This document shows, one piece after another, positions 59,775-64,000 of a stretch of 64,000 nucleotides of DNA. Position 1 is the first letter of the stretch, and each line of letters opens with the position of its first letter. The DNA is from Chinchilla lanigera. Lineage: Eukaryota; Chordata; Mammalia; Rodentia; Chinchillidae. The stretch lies in assembly GCF_000276665.1 (NCBI RefSeq), contig NW_004955446.1, positions 13,826,179-13,890,178 on the forward strand, given 5' to 3'. Position numbers and translations under genes: made by a program. The notes below the pieces were generated by a model, which was not told where the DNA came from, did not search any database, and saw only the letters and a list, made by a program, of their open reading frames with translations.

Positions 59775-59920
59775 TTTTTTTTTAAAGACAGACTCTTGCT
59801 ATGTAATCCAGGCTGGCTTTGAACTTACTATATAGCCTATGCCGGCCTCAAACTCATGGCAATCCTGCCTCAGCGTTCCGAGTACTGGCATTACAGACAC
59901 GTGCCACCACGTGTACTGAA
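59775..59920 (-). repeat. B1 with internal duplication
   Basis: Complement: gacagactcttgctatgtaa tccaggctggctttgaactt, second unit tgccggcctcaaactcatgg, then cctcagcgttccgagtactg. Confidence 0.85.
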
Positions 59921-60204
59921 TCTTTGAATTTTATTGTGTATCCTATACCAACAGCACAGTTTAATCTGTACTAATATTTCAAGTGCTCAATACCATATGT
60001 AATTAATACCTACTGTATTGGACAGCACAAATTAAGAGAACAATACAGTGTATTTTTAAATAAAAAAGTTATTATACTAAAATACACATTGTTATTAACC
60101 TCCCTCAAAATACTTCCCGTTGCTTCATACCCATCATTCTTGTCACTTTCTGAAGGAATTCTAAATATACTCTTCCATGAGACTCTCTTCCGTCTTCTTC
60201 TTCT

Positions 60205-60352
60205 TTGTCTTTTTGAGACAAGGTCTCACTATGCAGTTTAGGCTGGCCTTGAGCTCACTTTGTAGCCCAGGCTGGTCTTGAACTCACTGCAGTCCTCCTG
60301 CCTCAGCCTCCATGTACTGGGATACAGATGTGCACCACCACATTCAGCCCAT
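60205..60352 (-). repeat. B1 with internal duplication
   Basis: Complement: tttttgagacaaggtctcac, ttaggctggccttgagctca, second unit cccaggctggtcttgaactc, then ctcctgcctcagcctccatg. Confidence 0.88.
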
Positions 60353-60359
60353 GAATATC

Positions 60360-62070
60360 TTAGTTGCACTGTCATGGCTCTCTCAATGTCTTGAATCAAT
60401 TAAAAATATTTACCTTTTATGGTCATTTTGATTTAGAGGAAGAGCCAAGGTCATAAGTTGCAAATTTGGCAAATAAGATGTATGAAGACACACATTAATG
60501 TTTTTGGGAGTCTGCCTTTACATTCTATAACACTGGGCAACAGCATTCACTGTATTTTCTACTACATTTCATGAAGACATGAGTGAAGGCTTCCAGAACT
60601 GCTTCAGAAAGTGACAAGACGAATGAGATAAATGTGTTCAAAGTAAGGGAAATTGCTTTGATGAGGATTGATGGCAATGTGTCCTTTATTGTAATAAATT
60701 TTTAAACAATGAAACATTTGCCATATTTTTCTATTACACATTGTAAACACATAGCAGGTTCTTTCCTCAGGAACAATCTTGGCAAGAGATGGGGAGAGGA
60801 AACCCTTCTAGTAGTAAGAAATATCTTTAAAAGAGAGTTAAAAATATAAATTAAAAGAGCTACAGAAGACAATTTTAACTAGATACTAAGGTTTTCTTTA
60901 TCACTGGCAGTGGGTACTCAAGGACAAAATGAAATCATTAAAAATAATGTGAAATTCTTGCATATCTAAACAATACTGGGTACTTCAACTCACACTGCAA
61001 GAGTCTGGAGAGCTGCTTTTACTGTGAGAATGGGAATTGTCAAGCATATTATTTAAGTAAGTCAGTAGCCTTGTACTTCTGGGCTTGAGGTTACTCCTTA
61101 GAAAACACATATACTTGAATTCAATCAATTTAGTAGTCTGTGATGATTCAATTAAAAATGAAAGAAGCCAAGTACAACCACTGTAATGTAGTCATAGCTG
61201 TTACCACAGGTTTGGAGTTATGGAAAGAAGAGTGTTAACTGCAAATAGAAAACTATGTGGAATTGCATTCTGGATATTGCTCTGACAGTTTTGATTTCAT
61301 CTTCTTCAAATATCTGGAGGGCAAGAAATATTCCCTACCTTATGTTCTTCAACAACTGTTTGTAAAACTGCTGGTTATCTCTTCATAGCTGCAGTGAAGC
61401 CAAAGGATGATCACTATCCCTAACTGGTTCTATTTGTTATTTTTTTCTACTAGTTCCTGGAAGGTGTTCCTCTTCAAGCACTCTAAAGTTCATAATGATT
61501 TAATGGTTGGCTGTTCTGGAGCACCTCTAACTCTAAAACGTGCCCAAGTTTTATCAGTGATTGTGGGCTGAAACTATTCATCGAGACATGAAATAAAAAC
61601 CCACTACCGCTTTTATAACCTTTACCTTTACCATGCTGAAGAAGTGTTACATCTACTTGAATTGAGGTAAACAATGACATACCACCAGTATCAAATGTCT
61701 ACCAAAGCAGTATCCTGTGTGATTCATGCATGTATACACATACACACATGCGCATGTTCACCCATAATTGAGTTTTAATACTAAAGTCACCGAAAAACAG
61801 CAACAGAGTTATTCAAAGCAGTTTTCAAGGAAGCATGCTTCTAGTGCTCCCACAGGGTCATTTTAGTCCTCTGGTGCATTGTAAGATTCTAGAGATATCT
61901 AAATAAGATAATAGGCTTGGTTTTGATTTTGTATGATTTTACAAAAACTTAAACTTATCATTTGTTTTTAATCATAGCTATTTAATATTTGCCATGCACA
62001 TGGCTTTTGCTCCCAGCTTTCTTTCTACAGAATTTTGATCTTGTTATTCTACTGCCTAAATTATCTTTAT
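60360..62070. other. Intergenic DNA without recognised elements
   Basis: No repeat or exon recognised; a CA-rich spot at 61735-61755. Confidence 0.4.
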
Positions 62071-62077
62071 GAACAGA

Positions 62078-62150
62078 AAGTATACCTCAGTACAACACTT
62101 AAGTGTGAGGCCCTGGATCCAACCCCCTGTATTGCAAAAACAAAACAAAA
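62078..62150 (+). repeat. ID-family SINE, decayed
   Basis: agtatacctcagtacaacac ttaagtgtgaggccctggat ccaaccccctgtattgc, A/C-rich tail. Confidence 0.65.
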
Positions 62151-62753
62151 ATATGTAAATTATCTTCCTTGTCTTCATTTTTTGTATGTGTTCTGAAATA
62201 ATAATTCTTTGATCAGAAAGACTTCTTTACTTTTGTCAAGGAATTCATTTAAAAAGGCTTTTTTCTTCTTCAATGAAACTAATATAGTAATTATGATTTC
62301 TGTACATAAACAGATCTAAGATAAGACTTCTTAGAGGCTTTAAAAAATGAACCGCACAATAATTTCCTTATATGTGGTTAATGGTGATGGGGAAATAGTT
62401 TGAATTAATTTACTAGGTAAGAATATAATAATTTTTAGGAATGAAGAATTATACACAAAAATCTATATTGTGATAGGTTTTATTAAAACTGAGTATTTCG
62501 ATTTATTCCACTAATGTCTTTTGAGGGTTTACTCAGTGTCAAACACCATCTTAGGAGGTAGGTGAACTGTAATGAAAAGCATTAATCTCATTCATGGGCT
62601 TAGAAATTTAGAACACAGCACATATAAATGTGTTGATATTAGCATGGCTAAGATAAACATGTTCTTGTTACAGGTAAGCAGAAGTTTGCCGATGCAGGCC
62701 AGTGTTCCTTAGAGTGGTAGCAAAGAAAACATTGATTTGATTTCCCTTTTTCT

Positions 62754-62786
<33 letters not shown>

Positions 62787-63750
62787 NNNNNNNNNNNNNN
62801 NNNNNNNNNNNNNNNNNNNNNNNNNNNNNNNNNNNNNNNNNNNNNNNNNNNNNNNNNNNNNNNNNNNNNNNNNNNNNNNNNNNNNNNNNNNNNNNNNNNN
62901 NNNNNNNNNNNNNNNNNNNNNNNNNNNNNNNNNNNNNNNNNNNNNNNNNNNNNNNNNNNNNNNNNNNNNNNNNNNNNNNNNNNNNNNNNNNNNNNNNNNN
63001 NNNNNNNNNNNNNNNNNNNNNNNNNNNNNNNNNNNNNNNNNNNNNNNNNNNNNNNNNNNNNNNNNNNNNNNNNNNNNNNNNNNNNNNNNNNNNNNNNNNN
63101 NNNNNNNNNNNNNNNNNNNNNNNNNNNNNNNNNNNNNNNNNNNNNNNNNNNNNNNNNNNNNNNNNNNNNNNNNNNNNNNNNNNNNNNNNNNNNNNNNNNN
63201 NNNNNNNNNNNNNNNNNNNNNNNNNNNNNNNNNNNNNNNNNNNNNNNNNNNNNNNNNNNNNNNNNNNNNNNNNNNNNNNNNNNNNNNNNNNNNNNNNNNN
63301 NNNNNNNNNNNNNNNNNNNNNNNNNNNNNNNNNNNNNNNNNNNNNNNNNNNNNNNNNNNNNNNNNNNNNNNNNNNNNNNNNNNNNNNNNNNNNNNNNNNN
63401 NNNNNNNNNNNNNNNNNNNNNNNNNNNNNNNNNNNNNNNNNNNNNNNNNNNNNNNNNNNNNNNNNNNNNNNNNNNNNNNNNNNNNNNNNNNNNNNNNNNN
63501 NNNNNNNNNNNNNNNNNNNNNNNNNNNNNNNNNNNNNNNNNNNNNNNNNNNNNNNNNNNNNNNNNNNNNNNNNNNNNNNNNNNNNNNNNNNNNNNNNNNN
63601 NNNNNNNNNNNNNNNNNNNNNNNNNNNNNNNNNNNNNNNNNNNNNNNNNNNNNNNNNNNNNNNNNNNNNNNNNNNNNNNNNNNNNNNNNNNNNNNNNNNN
63701 NNNNNNNNNNNNNNNNNNNNNNNNNNNNNNNNNNNNNNNNNNNNNNNNNN
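62754..63750. other. Poly-T run and assembly gap
   Basis: A T run (62754-62786) leads directly into 964 Ns (62787-63750). The long frames reported across it are artefacts of the Ns. The T run is probably the tail of a minus-strand SINE or L1 at which assembly failed. Confidence 0.97.
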
Positions 63751-63779
63751 TCTCCTTCTTCATCTTCCTCTTCTTTTTT

Positions 63780-63955
63780 TGCTAATATTGAAGATTGGTC
63801 CCAAGGATCTTGGTACTGAACTATGTCCCCATCCCTTGAAACAGGGTCCTGCTAAGTCACTAACTTGCCCAGGCTGGGTTGAAATTGTGATCCTCCTTCC
63901 TCACCCTTCATAAAGATGGGACTAAAAGTGTATGACATCATGCCAGCTGAAGATT
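63780..63955 (-). repeat. B1-dID dimer
   Basis: gctaatattgaagattggtc ccaaggatcttggtactgaa ctatgtccccatccc (dID), then ttgaaacagggtcctgctaa ... cccaggctgggttgaaattg tgatcctccttcctcaccct (B1). Confidence 0.7.
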
Positions 63956-64000
63956 TTTTTTAAATTGTGACTCATGTAAAATTAAACCTTGAAAAACAAA

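Noticed and set aside
38540..62786. FST exons or a divergent gene on the NDUFS4 promoter
   Set aside because: No Cys-rich follistatin-domain coding sequence and no second CpG-linked start codon were seen.
62648..63819. Frames of 360-371 codons on both strands
   Set aside because: Almost entirely Ns of the assembly gap flanked by homopolymer.

Overview
This is mammalian nuclear DNA, almost certainly from a rodent outside the mouse/rat family. The evidence is the repeat content. There are many B1 elements (7SL-derived, several with the internal duplication of about 29 bp typical of rodent B1), many tRNA-derived ID elements, and many B1-dID dimers (a B1 monomer joined to a partial ID). No murid B2 or B4 elements were seen. 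The background is mammal-wide: MIR, LINE2, MLT1/MaLR LTRs and several ages of LINE1. The youngest ID copies carry a GGTACCGG-type 3' end. Beaver/kangaroo-rat relatives, squirrel-related rodents and hystricomorphs all remain possible; I cannot name the species.

Only one protein-coding gene is supported. Positions 38439-38536 on the minus strand are the first coding exon of NDUFS4, an accessory subunit of mitochondrial complex I. The 98-nt coding part, the phase of the splice donor and the encoded Met-Ala-Ala-Val-Ser-Met-Ser-Val start all fit the known gene. The exon sits at the edge of a CpG island (about 38020-38600). Everything from 38438 down to position 1 is then intron 1 of NDUFS4 (transcribed right to left). 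I did not recognise exon 2, so the intron probably continues past the left edge. Positions above about 38600 are the upstream intergenic region; in human the next gene on that side is FST, but no FST exon was seen here.

Layout: 1-3.7 kb, two minus-strand L1 3' ends plus a B1-dID split by an LTR. 3.7-6.4 kb, AT-rich intron. 6.4-11.9 kb, plus-strand L1 ORF2 fragments with nested SINEs and an LTR-like block. 12-20 kb, intron with MIRs, SINEs and an LTR-like element holding a 42-bp minisatellite. 20-22 kb, L1 plus SINEs. 25.1-30.5 kb, a deeply nested L1 pile. 30.5-38 kb, mostly unique intron with a MaLR LTR, a tiny L1 insertion and a striking pair of perfect hairpins at 33915-33995. 38-38.6 kb, the NDUFS4 promoter and exon 1. 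39-42.3 kb, L1 and SINEs. 42-47.6 kb, LINE2 remnants interrupted by a well-preserved truncated L1 with a 16-bp target duplication. 49.25-53.4 kb, a repeat-poor stretch. 53.5-63 kb, scattered repeats including an MLT1 LTR. 62787-63750 is an assembly gap of Ns.

No new gene system, operon, CRISPR or comparable system is present. The open reading frames longer than 60 codons are chance frames or fragments of L1 ORF2, apart from the NDUFS4 exon, which is too short to appear as a long frame. The most unusual sequence-level signals are the tandem perfect hairpins in intron 1, the small tandem duplications, and the repeat-poor upstream interval.
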